Counted from the first letter of the stretch, positions 46,921-59,549 are shown. The stretch: 64,000 bases of DNA from Delphinapterus leucas (GCF_002288925.2 NW_022098022.1:2536976-2600975), one strand, 5' to 3'. Made by a program: numbers and translations. The notes: generated by a model from the letters alone, not told the origin.

Positions 46921-47254
46921 AACCATAATGAATATATTTCTTGCATTATCTGGGTACATTAAAATATTAAGTCCAATAGGAAGTGTTATGTAATCAAAAC
47001 TGGATACAGAACCGAAATGATTGATGATTGCTTTAAGAATTCTGGCAAATCAAACTTCCCGAGAAGATATCACAGCACCATAATGCAAAAGACTCTTGAT
47101 AAGGCTTTGTTAGCTACAGGAGTCATGGTCAATAGCTAGTGCCTCCGGAGACCCGATCCGAATGATGAGTGCTATTGAAAAACCACTTAAAATGGGATAT
47201 TCACCTTGCCGTCATTCACTTGCTAAACTCGATTTATGAAGAGCTTCTGAAAAT
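46921..47254. other. Unassigned unique-looking sequence
   Basis: No repeat recognised. It contains ATGATTGATGATTGC and several CpGs (GAGACCCGATCCGAATGATG), so it is another candidate for conservation testing. Confidence 0.3.
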
Positions 47255-47390
47255 GCCTTATTCATGTATTCGTTCTTTCTTTATCGTGTGCCTAGTAGTA
47301 TTAGAGTGTTGTAGAGGACATAAACCAAATATAAGACAGCCGTAGTCCTTAAAGAACACTTATTTGCATAATGAGAAATACGGTAATCAT
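47255..47390 (-). mobile_element. L2 3' end fragment
   Basis: Antisense L2-like order: TGTATTCGTTCTTTCTTTAT, CGTGTGCCTAGTAGTATTAG, GACATAAACCAAATATAAGA and 'gtccttaaagaaca'. Diverged. Confidence 0.45.
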
Positions 47391-47404
47391 AGTCACCACC
47401 TCAA

Positions 47405-47650
47405 TAACTACAGCCACCATTTACTAAATGCCTCCATTTGCCAGGTACTGGGCTATGTGATTTATGTACAGTACTTTTAATTCACATCAGCCTTAAGAAG
47501 TAGATGCTATTTACCCTGCTTAATAAATGATGAAGCACTGGAATGAAAGGAGATACATCTGTTGCCTAGTATTTCCCAGATAATCAGTAGCAGCTTTGGG
47601 GTTCGAAATTAAGCGCATACAACCCCAAATTCTTCTTTTGCTACCGTTCC
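47405..47650 (-). mobile_element. MIR-like fragment
   Basis: ACCATTTACTAAATGCCTCC, ATTTGCCAGGTACTGGGCTA, GTAGATGCTATTTACCCTGC and 'ggggttcgaaattaagcg' follow the antisense MIR and tRNA-SINE order, with a B-box remnant near 47,600. Confidence 0.6.
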
Positions 47651-50215
47651 AAACTAACTTATGAAATTTTAAATAGTAATACAAGGAAATTAACAATTAG
47701 GTTTCACAATGATTGATAAAAATAATAAGCACCCAAGGGGTTAAGAGGAAAATAAGAGAGATATTGAGAAAACCTTCAATACATTCTTCCCTTTTTCTTA
47801 GGAAAGTCTCACATTCATCTTTAAGAGAATTGTTAAAAAATATAATTATATGAGGCCCTTCGGCTATGCAAAGGAAAAACAAAGATAAAGTTCTTGGTCT
47901 AAGACAGTAAGAAATTAAAATTTTCTTAAATAGATGGTAAAAATTTTAATGCATTAGTTCTAAAACAGAAGTGTTCTCAGAAGGTACATGTATATAATTA
48001 TATGTGCCATTTCCTAGCAATTTGCCCACCGATCAGGATTTTGAATTGGATATTAACTGAAAGACGGGAGGGGGGGGATGTACCTTTACCTTATGCTGTG
48101 GTAGAAGCTTAAAGTGTCCATCCAAGAAAAGCAAATTCCCTGACATAGTGTGCTGCATCCTCCAAATAGTGCTATTTAATATTGACTAATTCATACTTTA
48201 GGAAATGTATTATTGGTGAATTGTTGGGTTCTGATAGGCTATCCAATGGGAGAAAGGGGAAGAACTCCAAGCCAAATCTGTAAGGAAGAGACAGGCGTGA
48301 AGATGTTTTTTTTGTCTGACCTAGTAAGCTTATCTTCCCTTTCTCGCCCACCCTACATAGAAATTGGATCTATAGGCAAATGAAAATTGAACTGCGGGTG
48401 GTAGAGGAAGGCCAACAGATTGCCCTCTGCGAACGGGAGAAGCCAGAAATCAGAGACACCTTGTAAAGAGAGGAACCCTGGTGCAGGCTTGTTTTCATGT
48501 AAGTTTTAAACTGTTCAGTAATTATTTATTTAGTCATTAGCATGTGAATGGAAATGTCCTTAATATAATGATATAGTTTAGTTATTAGGCTTTGGAGAAC
48601 AATCTCACGTATCAAGTGATGAATATTTTTATCAATCGAAAGGAAAAAAGCTCAGGGATGCTACCACATAGAAGCCCTTAAACAAGTGAGAGTTCTCCAG
48701 TGACTTCCAAGAGGTAACTATGTCAGATTCTGCTAAACTGGGAGAGAAGGGTGGGGAAACTAACAAGGACTTATAAACTTTTAATGTTTTTCAACAATAC
48801 CCAAATCAGCTAAAGCCTATAACTGGGTTAAATATTCGACAAAGCCATAGATGCTAAGTCCCATCAGTAAGTCCTCCAATACTCAAATTGATTAAAAACC
48901 AACTTGTAAAGATCTCAGTATTCACGGGGCCGTGCTTCACATAGGGAAACCACAAAACCACTGGGGGTAACATGTAAACTCAGAGGAGTCTCAGAATTTT
49001 CCTTCCTCTTCTTGAAGGAACACTGCTTGGTGTGGACTGATTCAAGGCAAAGCTTTTGTTTGATAAATAGGAAAAAGGTAGGTGAGATACTTTCTTAACA
49101 TAGCTTGGGTGAAGCAGTGTTTCCAGCTACATTACTGTTCAGAAAACAACCGTGTGCAAGATTACACAAATAGGTGAGATTGGACATAACCCTATTTAAT
49201 TAATTAATGCAATTCTAAGTATATAATTGAGGAAAAGATAATTTGGGTATAACTAGGACATACTTCCAAAGTATGAAATCAACACTGTATTTTCTCCTCT
49301 GTTAATATCTAATATAGCTGAATACATTAGCAGCTACTTAAATTATATTATACAAGCTAAATTTATAGCCTTCCTATTTTTATTTACAACCAAATATAAT
49401 ACAACCCATAAAGCATAGCCAGAAGCAACTTTTGCTTACTTCACTATAAATAATAATAAACCACAAATGTTTTCTTGAGAAATTCCATAAATGCTATTAT
49501 TAATCATAGAAAATGTTATTCATTTTAAATTTGCTTTAAGAAGCCCTAAGATCGGGCAATAACTTTAGACCCGATGATAATTTCTGACATTCATATTTAT
49601 GAAATAATGACACTAAAGTGTTCATTTGAAATAATAGCAGTTTTATAAATAGGCAGAGGCTGGTTAAAATGCACAAAGAGCAGGTATTTACAGCATGACT
49701 TAAAAAGAAGTTCTTCTCACTTGCCAGCCAGTCGTTCAAGGCAGAAAATGAGTAAAAGCAACATTTCGTGAGATCCTTCTTATGCTACTCACTATATGTC
49801 TCAATTCCTCTCAAATGTCATTGAATGATTCAGTTTTAGATATTCCTAGTAATAAATAATTTTCTTTAACAATGGCCTTTATAACTCCATGGCCAATTCA
49901 CTTAAGCCGCAAATGTAATAGATGAAAAAGAAAAGCCATCTTCTAACTGTGCTCTTCTTTTGTGGTCATTTTCCATTAATGGCATCATAGCATCTAATTT
50001 TCCAAACTTAGATCTTTAGAATCATGATTGTATCTTCCCTTTCTCTGCTCTGTGCAGCCTTCCATCCCCATTTAAACAACTAGGATCATGCATTCTCTTC
50101 TTCCTTTCCAACTCTCCAAACAACTTAGCCTACTTGTGGAAGCTCTGTGTACCACTGTATTTCTTTCATATATTCAGTAAAGTTACTGAACGTCTATACT
50201 ATAACTACATACATT
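47651..50215. other. Unassigned AT-rich sequence
   Basis: About 2.6 kb without a recognised gene or repeat. A G8 run lies near 48,070. Confidence 0.4.
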
Positions 50216-50440
50216 ATAGGAACTGGAGTCGGATAAACCAAAGGTTGATTCCTGACCCCACCATTAAGCAGCGTGTGAACTTCAGGAAATGATGCCGTGT
50301 CTCTAAGGCATAATTTCCTCCTCTGTAAAACAGAGGCCATAGTGATACTGATCTCCAGGTGCTGGTGCAATGAAGTAAGTGAATGCACGGAAAGCGGATC
50401 AGACGGTGCCTGCCACAGGCCAAGCGCTGTATGAATCCTC
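50216..50440 (+). mobile_element. MIR, nearly complete
   Basis: A sense MIR with GGAACTGGAGTCGGATAAAC, the core TAATTTCCTCCTCTGTAAAA and CAGAGGCCATAGTGATACTG, then GTGCCTGCCACAGGCCAAGC and GCTGTATGAAT at the 3' end. One of the most complete MIRs here. Confidence 0.85.
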
Positions 50441-50529
50441 TCCTTCTTCCTCCTCAATATCACCTTTGTATTTCTGAACTAATACTTTCTGCCTTACATT
50501 GAGTTATTTATGGTCGCGTCTCAGCACGC

Positions 50530-50645
50530 CTACGGGATTTTCAAAGGTACACAAGATTCATCTCTATATTCTCATCATTTAGTGTAGTATCTTGCACAGC
50601 TAGGAGTTCAAACCATGTTTCTCAAATGTATTAATGCCAATATGC
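50530..50645 (+). mobile_element. L2 3' end fragment
   Basis: TTCATCTCTATATTCTCATC, 'tagtgtagtatcttgcacag' and 'ctcaaatgtattaatg' resemble the terminal part of L2 in sense. Short and diverged. Confidence 0.5.
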
Positions 50646-50834
50646 TTTGCTAACAATTCAATCTTGACGTGTTCTTTTCTAGGTAATGAAAGGCTCTATG
50701 CCTTTTTCATGTTCATTTTTGCTCACTGAGAATCTACATGAAGAAAAAATGGATAGAACTTTAAAAAATGAGCCAGTTAATAAGTTGATAATTCAGTTTT
50801 TTTAAAAAAATCTTATTTATTGAACTTAATTTAT

Positions 50835-50873
50835 TGTGTGTGTGTGTGTGTGTGCACGCGCACGTGCACGTAT
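50835..50873. repeat. (TG)n with CG-containing extension
   Basis: An uninterrupted alternating pyrimidine-purine run of about 39 bp: (TG)n followed by CACGCGCACGTGCACGTAT. This composition is prone to form left-handed DNA. Confidence 0.95.
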
Positions 50874-51979
50874 CTCCTAGAATCAGTAATCACATAATTT
50901 TCTATCCTCTGGTCTATAATCATACATTTTTACAGAGGTATTAAGCAGGAAACTGTCAGTGTTTAACTCCATTCCTATTAAAAAAAAAAAAGCTCAATTG
51001 TTAGAGTCCTCAGTTGAATTTTATCTATTATGGATATGAAATAGGATGAAAAACCAGGGTACCAAGGATGCTTATATAAGGAGTAAATAGATGAGCAACA
51101 TATACAACTGGGATAAATAAATAAATAAATATATATATATTTTTTTTTTTACTGTTTTTCTCTCTGGATCATTCTGCTCTTTTCCCTTATGTATCATTTT
51201 ATTTTATTTCAAACCTGTCCATTCTTTGATAAATGTTTGAACTGAGAATTGCAAAATACATTGTTTGAAAAATTAGATACTACGTCCTTGTGAAAGATAG
51301 ACACCCTTTTATCAAACACAAATATTATGGCAACCTCTGCCCCAGAAGGAAATAGGATAGAGAGTCCACTTAATTTCCTTTATAGTTAAAGAAAAAACAA
51401 AAAACATGAGATCAAGAAACCAAATTCTTGTGGGTTTCTTATTGACTGTGACAATGCAAAGTATTAACGGCGAACAGGAATCAACCTCCCTCCCAAAAAT
51501 AATGAATGCTGTCTCTCAGCTTTTTTACTTTCTTTAGGAAGAAAAAGGATGTGGATTCCTTCCTTTCCTCCTGGCCTCCGTCCCTGCCTTTTCTCTTTCT
51601 TTCTTTGTCTTTTCTTTATTTCTTCCCTTCCTTCCTTCCTGCCTTCCTTTCTGATGTCTTGACTGACACACTCAGAACATTTTAGGTTTTATATTCTTAT
51701 TCATAGGTGTAAAATCTCTATGAAAATAATGTATTTCTTCAATAAATCATATTTTATTCTCTAATAATTCCAAAGTGCTATTAAGAATACCTAATATTTG
51801 ATGTAGATTTTTTTCTTAAGAAATACATTTTAGTGGGTGTTTATGGATATAATAATTTGAATTTGCATCAAAATAGAATTGAGAGTTTTCTTTTCCAATT
51901 ATTTATTTTTGTGTGTGTGCAAAAATGTGTTCTGTAATATTAGTCACTCTCCCCGCTGGTCTGTAAAAATACATCCCCT
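50874..51979. other. Unassigned sequence with microsatellites
   Basis: No gene. It contains (AAAT)n/(AT)n near 51,115-51,140 and a pyrimidine-rich CTTT/CTTC tract at 51,560-51,650. Confidence 0.5.
51560..51650. repeat. Polypyrimidine CTTT/CTTC tract
   Basis: About 90 bp almost entirely of C and T on the plus strand (CTTTCTTTCTTTGTCTTTTC, CCTTCCTTCCTGCCTTCCTT). Degenerate simple repeat. Confidence 0.85.
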
Positions 51980-52200
51980 TTTTCTCTGAAGTCCTAATTC
52001 AAACGCCAACTCTCCTGGATCTTTCGTGAGACTTACTGTTTCGTGAGACTACCTCTGTTGTGCCTTTGTTGTTTACCCATTATATGTGCTTGTTGCCCTG
52101 TCAGGCTGCAATTTTTTGAGGAACTTATTTATCCTTGCATACTAAATAGTATAGGCTCATGTACACAATGCTTTGCAATTTACTGAACTGAATGGAATAT
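51980..52200 (+). mobile_element. L2 3' end fragment
   Basis: Sense L2 order: AAGTCCTAATTCAAACGCCA near the C-terminus, 'tttacccattatatgtgctt', 'gaggaacttatttatccttg' and 'caatgctttgcaatttactg'. Moderately diverged. Confidence 0.55.
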
Positions 52201-52495
52201 GATGCAGCCTTTCTTTAATTCCTTTTCTCCTTCATGAAGTTTTCCTCATTTGGATATGAAACCACAGAATACAGCACATCGATGAAATTTTCAGACCATG
52301 TTTATATTGAATAAGTTTGACAGTGACACTTGCCATTTAATTTTTTTTTAATTTAACCTTTAAAAACATAACTTCAAGCATACTATTAATACTGGGTATG
52401 TATCTTTGTGTACATGTCTTAAAAACAAGGATATTCTCTGACATAACCTCAGAATAGGCATTACATTCAAGAAATTTAACTCTTATAGTGGGCAT

Positions 52496-52830
52496 GGAGA
52501 CGCATCCTCCTGATAAGGAAGGAAAAACGTGCTGCCACCGATGCTGGGAGAGGGTCAGCAGCCTAACCTAGTTAACTTGTTCAGGGCTTACTTAACTGCA
52601 AAGAGCAGCCTTGAGCAAGGGCACGGCCATCCTGGGGCAGTCCGCAGTCAGTGACCAACCAGCAAAGGGGCATAAAAGTCCAGCCATTTTGGCCTGATGT
52701 GGGTTAAGCCTGAATGGTTACGCTCCAAAGCTCCCCCCAGAATTGAACAAGGTTTTGTCATTAAACCTGCGTTGCTTTTTGACTTCATTCTCCACCCAGT
52801 CCTTCAACAGGGGTTGATTAAGGGTTATTT
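52496..52830 (+). mobile_element. LTR-like sequence
   Basis: A GC-richer block with GGCATAAAAGTCCAGCCATT (TATA-like) at 52,669 and an ATTAAA polyadenylation-like signal in GTCATTAAACCTGCGTTGCT at 52,757, followed by CACCCAGTCCTTCAACA. Promoter and poly(A) signal spacing of about 90 bp fits a retroviral LTR. No family or boundaries assigned. Confidence 0.45.
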
Positions 52831-52919
52831 CTTTCCTGGGAAAATGGCAATTACTCATGCCTTTAGTTTTGGACTAGATATCTCTTGACAAGAAAGGAAA
52901 ACTAAAAAGCTTCCTCCAA

Positions 52920-53325
52920 TGAACTAGCTGGATTATATACACACACTTCGTGGGGAAGATGTCTCACCGTCCACATAATTTTACTGCTCACCTTTCTTGA
53001 TGTAGAGCCAGAGATTATATTTTTCATCCCTCCTTGTGTATAGGAAGGACCAATAGAATATGAGTGGAGATGACTTTTTATCTTTCATACTTCATTCCCT
53101 GATCTACCAGCTGAAGGACTTATAGGAATCATAGATCTTATGGCAAGAGATCCACAACCAGGAAGATGTTGGAGTCTATGACTCATCACAAGGAAGGCTA
53201 CCTGTTAATGAGAACGACTTGCAGTGAATTATTACCTGAGCAAGAGAAGAAATGTCTTTTATTTTAAGCCCCCGAGATCTGGGCCTTATTTGTCATAGCA
53301 GTAGGTGCTATGCTAATTCATTCAT
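52920..53325 (+). mobile_element. MLT1-type MaLR LTR
   Basis: GACCAATAGAATATGAGTGG in the U3 and the 3' end TATTTTAAGCCCCCGAGATC, TGGGCCTTATTTGTCATAGC and GTGCTATGCTAATT are typical of mammalian MLT1 LTRs ('ttttaagccactgagatttgggg'). An old solo LTR with no internal sequence recognised. Confidence 0.75.
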
Positions 53326-53564
53326 ACAAATGCACACTTTAGCATGTAACATACACATATGCAATTAAAAAGCTTTTCTGTTTTGTAAATTTTTGCTTCT
53401 GATCCCAAGAACTTTCTGACACAAAATACACAGCTGCAGTTAACTTTAGTTTTCATTTGAAAATTAACTATTTACATGTACGAGAAACGCTTGTCATTTC
53501 AATACATAATTGTAATAGCACTTATCATACAATTTAGTAACTGCTGGTATCTCTTAATAGTATA

Positions 53565-53972
53565 GAAGTTAGAAAAAGACAAATATCAAATGATTTCATT
53601 TATATGTGGAATCGGAAAAGATGAAGCAAATGAAAAACACAACAAAACAGAAACAGAGTCATAGACACAGAGAACAAACGGGTGGTTGCCAGAGCGTAGG
53701 AGAGTGAGGGGAATGAGAGAAATAGGTGAAGGACATTAAGAGGTACAAACTTGCAGTTACAATATAAATGAATTACGGCTATGAAATGTACAGTGTGGGG
53801 AAGAGTCAATAATAATGTAATATCTTTGTATGGTGACAGATGGTTACTAGACTTGCAGGGGTGATCGTGTTGAAATGGATAGAAATATCGAATCACTATG
53901 TTGTACACCAGGGTTTAATAGTGTTGTCGGTCAATTATACTTCAAAATCAAACAAACAAACAAACAAAAAAC
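53565..53972 (+). mobile_element. Old L1 (L1M-type) 3' UTR
   Basis: ATTTATATGTGGAATCGGAA, ACGGGTGGTTGCCAGAGCGT, TATCTTTGTATGGTGACAGA, ATCGAATCACTATGTTGTAC and TCAATTATACTTCAAAATC are characteristic of L1M 3' ends. It ends in an (AAAC)n tail at 53,947-53,972. Confidence 0.85.
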
Positions 53973-53989
53973 AACCTCAAAGAAAATGA

Positions 53990-54352
53990 TATTAGATTTG
54001 TGGTTATTAGAGGCAAGGGACAGGAGGAGGGGAAATTGGATGAAGGTCGTCAAAAGGTACAAACATCTAGCTATAAGATAAATAAGTACTAGAGATGTAA
54101 CATGCAACGTGATAAAGATAATTAACACTGCTGTCTGTTATATATGGAAGTTGTAAAGAGAGGAAATCCTAAGAGTTCTCATCACGAGGAAAAATATTTT
54201 TCTTTTACTTTTATTTTGTATCCATAGGAGATGATGGGTGTTCACTAAACTTCTGGTGGTAATCATTTCATGCTGTATGTAAGTCAAATCATTTTGCTGT
54301 ACACCTTAAACGTATACAGTGCTGTTTGTCAATTATATCTCAATAAAACTGG
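53990..54352 (+). mobile_element. Second old L1M-type 3' UTR
   Basis: Directly after the previous tail, another related 3' UTR starts (ATTAGATTTGTGGTTATTAG). It passes through TTCTCATCACGAGGAAAAAT and CATTTTGCTGTACACCTTAA and ends ATTATATCTCAATAAAACTG. The two are similar but not copies, so they are separate insertions or one element with a mixed 3' UTR. Confidence 0.75.
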
Positions 54353-54449
54353 AAGGAAAAAATATTTACATATATTAAAAATGCTTATCATCTCAAAATA
54401 CATAATTGTAATGGTACTATACCATTTGGTAATTGCTGGCACCTTGTAA

Positions 54450-54560
54450 CAGTACATAATCTCCATAAGGTAGGAGCCTTCTCTCCCTCACAGTTGTTTT
54501 CTCAGTGCCCAATACACTGCTCACTAATTGTTTAAATAAATAAAATTCATTCTATTTCTG
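54450..54560 (+). mobile_element. L2 3' end fragment
   Basis: CATAAGGTAGGAGCCTTCTC, 'tttctcagtgcccaatacactgctcac' in the usual position, and the TTTAAATAAATAAAATTCAT end match sense L2. Confidence 0.6.
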
Positions 54561-55394
54561 TATACTTAATCTTTTCCCTAAAAAGTATAACTTTTGCTCT
54601 GAAATGACATATTACAATAATACAAATATAATTTAATAAGTTCTCATTGATTTCTTCTTTCAGATAAGTGCATATAATTATGTACTTATAAATATAATGG
54701 CACAATAAATATTGTCAGGATGAATCACCTCTAAAACAGCTAAAGAAGCCTAATCAAAACAAACCCATTTTTTTTTTTTTGGTTATACTTGTAATTATTG
54801 GCCATACAGCTGACAGTCAGGAATTGATTTGTAAAAATTAATATAAAGTGACACATTTTAACAGCGTGTCACTACAGTGATAATGTAAATAAACATTTTA
54901 CTAAAAATATGTCTGATTATTGAAGGTAATTAAAATAATATTGTTCTCACTTATATCGGCATGAAATCCAACATCTTTTTCATCTTCCTAAATGAAAGAT
55001 ACTTTTGAGAGAAAATGGGTAAATTTAGTAGGTTAATTTGGTAGATAAAGTTGGTAGGTTATTCCACACTTTACAAAAATTCTGATATGTCTTCTTAGCC
55101 TGGGAGGATACAAAAGCAAAAATAAACTTTTAATATTTCCTGTGGGATTGTGTTCCTACAATTATTACATTTGAGTCTCATTTAAAATTCTCTTGGACAA
55201 ATCAGCATATTCACAGTAACTTTAATAAAACTAAAGTTCTCAAAGATAACATTTATTTATTAAATGTTAAGTGAGTTGCAATTAGAAGTCATCCAAGGAC
55301 CTCTCCATCTAAATATTTTGGTCCAGTTGATCCCATAGGATCACGTATTTTAGTGATACCCAGCCATCAGCTTACTTCTCACCTTGATTCTCCT
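54561..55394. other. Unassigned AT-rich sequence
   Basis: No gene or repeat recognised. Confidence 0.45.
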
Positions 55395-55600
55395 TTAGAG
55401 CAACATTTCCCAATGTCTGTTTTGCAGTGCAAAATAATACATTAGCATAAGGAAAATTCCACGTTTAGGACAAAATATCTGTCCAGAGCAATTTAACAGT
55501 TTTTCTGTACTTTATTAACCACAGAATCTTTTATTTTTAAAATTAATGGGGAATAATTTTACATGGAATGCACTTTAAAAAAGGAAAACTATTCCAGAAT
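55395..55600. mobile_element. Possible hAT fossil
   Basis: AGCAACATTTCCCAATGTCT, CTTTATTAACCACAGAATCT and a poorly kept end resemble remembered non-autonomous hAT elements. Only partial; no target duplication seen. Confidence 0.3.
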
Positions 55601-56284
55601 CATGCTTTCTGTATCATTTGCATCTCTACCTAATTTCTGGGGAATCCTACATTTAATGTGAATCTCTACTATATGGTGTCAGGTTTTTTTAAGCTTTAAT
55701 CAGAATAATAACATTCTTTATTCACTGACATTGCACGCTCAAACTCCATCTATGATTAAGCTCAATTATAACATTTACATATAAAGATAGAAACTCCAGT
55801 CTTATGATAATTCTATGGAGGTTACATCTGTGATTTTACCATTTCCCCCTTATCATCTTCTGTTGTGATTAGAATTACAAGTTGTACATCAATCTGAGAG
55901 CCCTCTGCTGACTGATGGCATAACATCAATTCCTTATCTCTCTCTCCTCAGCCTTTTTGGCTGCTTTTGAAATCCAACAACCTCTATTTTTATACTTGGC
56001 CTCTTTAACGTCTGTCAAGCAATTCTTTTTTAAATTCCCTCTTTCTCTAATTTTTAAACTCTTTTCCTGAGTCCTCTTCTTCCTATTATCCTCTAACATT
56101 GAATACTGTTATATGCTCAGTTACACCTTCTCTACATTCATTTGTCTGTTTGTTCATCCATCCATCTATCCATTCATTCCGGTCTTGTGGTTTACTCTCA
56201 CTTTACAGCACCAAGGACAGCGACCACAAGACAGTGTATTTCCTAAATAGCACCAAGACAGAGCACCTCTCCTGATGAAAGGTA
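55601..56284. other. Unassigned sequence
   Basis: No gene. A short ATCC-type simple repeat lies at 56,155-56,180. Confidence 0.4.
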
Positions 56285-56475
56285 TGAATTCTCAAGTCAG
56301 CCAGATCTGACTTCACCTTACTTCCCCTGGCTTAGTTAAGCGTGACAGAATGACATCAGAGAGTTTTTGTGAGAATTAAATGAGATGAAGAATATGATCA
56401 GAAAATTCAGTGAGAAGTAAGCCTCTGATGTCTAAGGCAGTGTACACTCAATATTTACTGAATTAATATTAACTC
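56285..56475 (+). mobile_element. MIR with internal loss
   Basis: CTCAAGTCAGCCAGATCTGA, CCTGGCTTAGTTAAGCGTGA, then TTTTTGTGAGAATTAAATGA and GATGAAGAATATGATCAGAA, ending 'acactcaatatttactgaa'. Sense MIR order with much of the core missing. Confidence 0.65.
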
Positions 56476-57564
56476 TATTCTAAACTGCACATGTTCAACT
56501 AAGCAAGCTGTTCCCTAGTTTATATGTTTTGGGGGATATGAGCTCTACCTAAACTGTAAAAACAGCTTATTTCCTCTCAGTTATTATTTTTTAAAGGTAA
56601 ACATATATTAAAACATCTAAAAGTACATTATAAATATTTTATAAGCTGACTTTCTACGTTCCTAACATTTGGAGAGTACTGGCCTACATAAACTGTTAAC
56701 ATCATCGAACTGAAAAAATTTACACATGATTAATGAAAATGATTAAAAAATTTACCACCTTTTTCCTAAATCTTTAATTACTGTAAATTGCTGCTTTATC
56801 TAACACCATTGATAAAACCTTAGTTGTGTGAATTTAGTTTTAATTTATCCTAATGCTTTATACTTTGTATACAAAACTTTTTCAAGTAATGTGTCATTAA
56901 TTTTTTGTTTCTAAAACTTAACCTTGGCTGACATAAAAAGAAATTATTTGTTTATATTCATCTGTTTTAAAACACTAAATATTTTTATGATAATAATCAA
57001 GGTCAGGAATATTTTTTGTTTTCTTTGTTTTAACTTGATAAAGAAACTGCAGAGAGGAAAAATAAAAAAGAACCACTGCTTCTTTCTGACTTTTCCTAAC
57101 TTTTATTCTTTTTCTCCATTCCTACTGTTATAAAAACAGAGCCCTTAATGAAGCATCAGTCTAAAACATCCATTCAAATTGATCTAGGACTGACATGGCA
57201 TATAGCTAGGGACCAGGTAAAATAAACAGAGGTGAGATCACTGTGAACATCTTTTCAACAATCATAAGACATTTGCTCATTTTCTTTACTGAAACATTCT
57301 AACATTTTTCACCTCTTTCACATAAATGCTGAAGCTGATTTTATGGTGCTATCTATCTTAAAGCTGACTTGTTAAAATAGCCATCATATATAACTTGCAA
57401 GTTTAGATTTAAAGAATTCCTGCTCTCTAAGGGTACTTTCAAACAAGTTACAAGATACAAAGAACATACTTTTAACAAAACATGATGAAACGGAACTTAA
57501 AGACTTTAAATTGTGATTTAAAGTCATTTGAACACTGATTCACTTCTCAATATTTTTGAAATAT
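56476..57564. other. Unassigned AT-rich sequence
   Basis: No gene or repeat recognised. Confidence 0.45.
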
Positions 57565-57760
57565 CTCCCATTGTCAGGCAGTATGTTAGGGTTTGAGAAT
57601 AACCAGACAAATTGGAGACTATTCTTTCCTAGACAGTCACAATGTAGCAGGAGAAAGAAAACAGTATGATAGATTGAAAGACGAACCATTGGAACAGAGT
57701 TATGTACTGTATATATGTCCAAAAGAGATATGTACGGAGTGTTATGGGGGAGCACAGAAA
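57565..57760 (-). mobile_element. L2 3' end fragment
   Basis: Antisense L2-like order: TTGTCAGGCAGTATGTTAGG, TTTGAGAATAACCAGACAAA, 'cctagacagtcacaatgtagcaggag'. Diverged. A (CA)n follows at 57,775-57,790. Confidence 0.5.
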
Positions 57761-59534
57761 ATATCTCACAGGCACACACACACACACACAGAGATTTTTA
57801 AAAAGGCAAGGACAAGATAATTTCAAACGGAAATTATCCTTTTTATCCTTTATCGGGCTATTTAAAGAGAAGATGAAAATTCAGAAATCTCTCCTGGATT
57901 AGAGGGTCAGGACATATAAGCCAAGGGAATAACAACTTCAATGACAAGGACATGTGAAAGGTCATGGTGTGGTCAAGAAACTGCAAAATGCATTACTTGT
58001 ATATGGCTTCAGTGAAATAAACGTGGAGGGGTAAATGTTATCCAGAATCTTAAGCCATCTGTTCACTCTTCCATGGAAAGCTTGAGAAAACATAGATATT
58101 CCTCAAATGACCATTTTATGTAGTCTTTGACAAGTAGGAGAAAATTCTGTCTCTTGTCTGAAAATGTCATTCAAAGAATTCTGCAAGAATAGACGCTGTT
58201 CTTGGACTCTTAAAAGCAAAGTACGTTGAATGAATTTTCAAGGTCTGAGTCTGTGGGCAGAAGTTTTTATCAGGGTATCTAAGATGAAACAAAGCTGAGG
58301 AGATTTTTTTTTTAATTTTATTCTCTTAGGTAGGAGATGGCTTGAATAGGAAAGTTTTGAGGAAAATAAAATGGGTGATATTGATTGCAAGGCGCTTAAA
58401 TCTAAATGATTATGTTTGGAGAATTATATCAGTTAGAGACCATAATTTAAATGGGGTGGTAGGGAAATGGACCCCTTAATTAAGTCATATAAAATAGAAT
58501 TCAACAATTTTTAGGAGGTTCCTATCTCTCTGGCCCTCTCTTCCATTTTTCAGACCCCAGACACCCACTCAAAAACAGATCCACTCAATGGAGATACTGA
58601 TCATCTATTACTTTTCTTTCTAATCTCAGGGCCTTATGTGTGGAAGTCACAGATATGTGTTAAACTGAACTTAATATATTGCCAGGATATGACTGTATTG
58701 TGGAGGCAAACAATCATGTTAGCAATAAAGTTTTTAACTAGATATTACCTAGAAAGACGACTCAGAAACAACCTCTTTTTATATTTTGTCCAGTCCAGTG
58801 TGGTGCAGAGGAAAAAACAAAAGAATAACAACAAGATAAAGAGGAGGATTTGAGTCCTTTGTGGGCTGAAGCCTGGCACTTTCTCTCTCTCGCTTAAGGG
58901 AGATGACAATATGGCAATACTCAGTTCAAAGGTGTCAGGGAAATATATAACTGGTGGACATATGGACATGTGGCAGCAGAAATGCTGAAAAAGTAAGCAA
59001 AGGACAAAATGTGAAGAACATTCAAAGTTCTTCTCTAGATTAAAAATCCTGAACTCATTAGGCTCCAAAGAGTGAGAGAGAGAAAATCCGTATTTAATTT
59101 TGAAAGAATGGCTTTCTAAGGCACTATAAATATAAGAGGTATAAAAATGAAATTTCTATGGGTTTCTTTTATCTTAGAAGGTAAAATACTGTTTTAATAT
59201 TTTTAGTACATGTCATAAAATATTTGCTTTTAGTTCATATTCCACATACACATATAGGACTTTGAATAAATTACATGTTTCAAAAAATCAAACCTTGCCC
59301 ATGTACCATCACATTTCAAAGGTGAGCATCCAACAAAGTATAAGCCAATTTAAGAAAATTCACTTTGGCTATTTAAATCCAAGGTACACAAAAAAGTACT
59401 TTAAATTAAACATCAAATTCATTTTATGTTTCTCTAAAGTCTCAAAAAAATGAGGAAAGATTAAAAACTGAATACCATTCATTAAAAGCTATCAGTTATA
59501 CTAATTACTCATGTTAGTTAAAAATTATAAATTT
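57761..59534. other. Unassigned AT-rich sequence
   Basis: No gene or repeat recognised over about 1.8 kb. A 107-codon minus-strand frame (58745-59068) has no recognisable domain. Confidence 0.4.
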
Positions 59535-59549
59535 TAAAAGTTCATTTTA

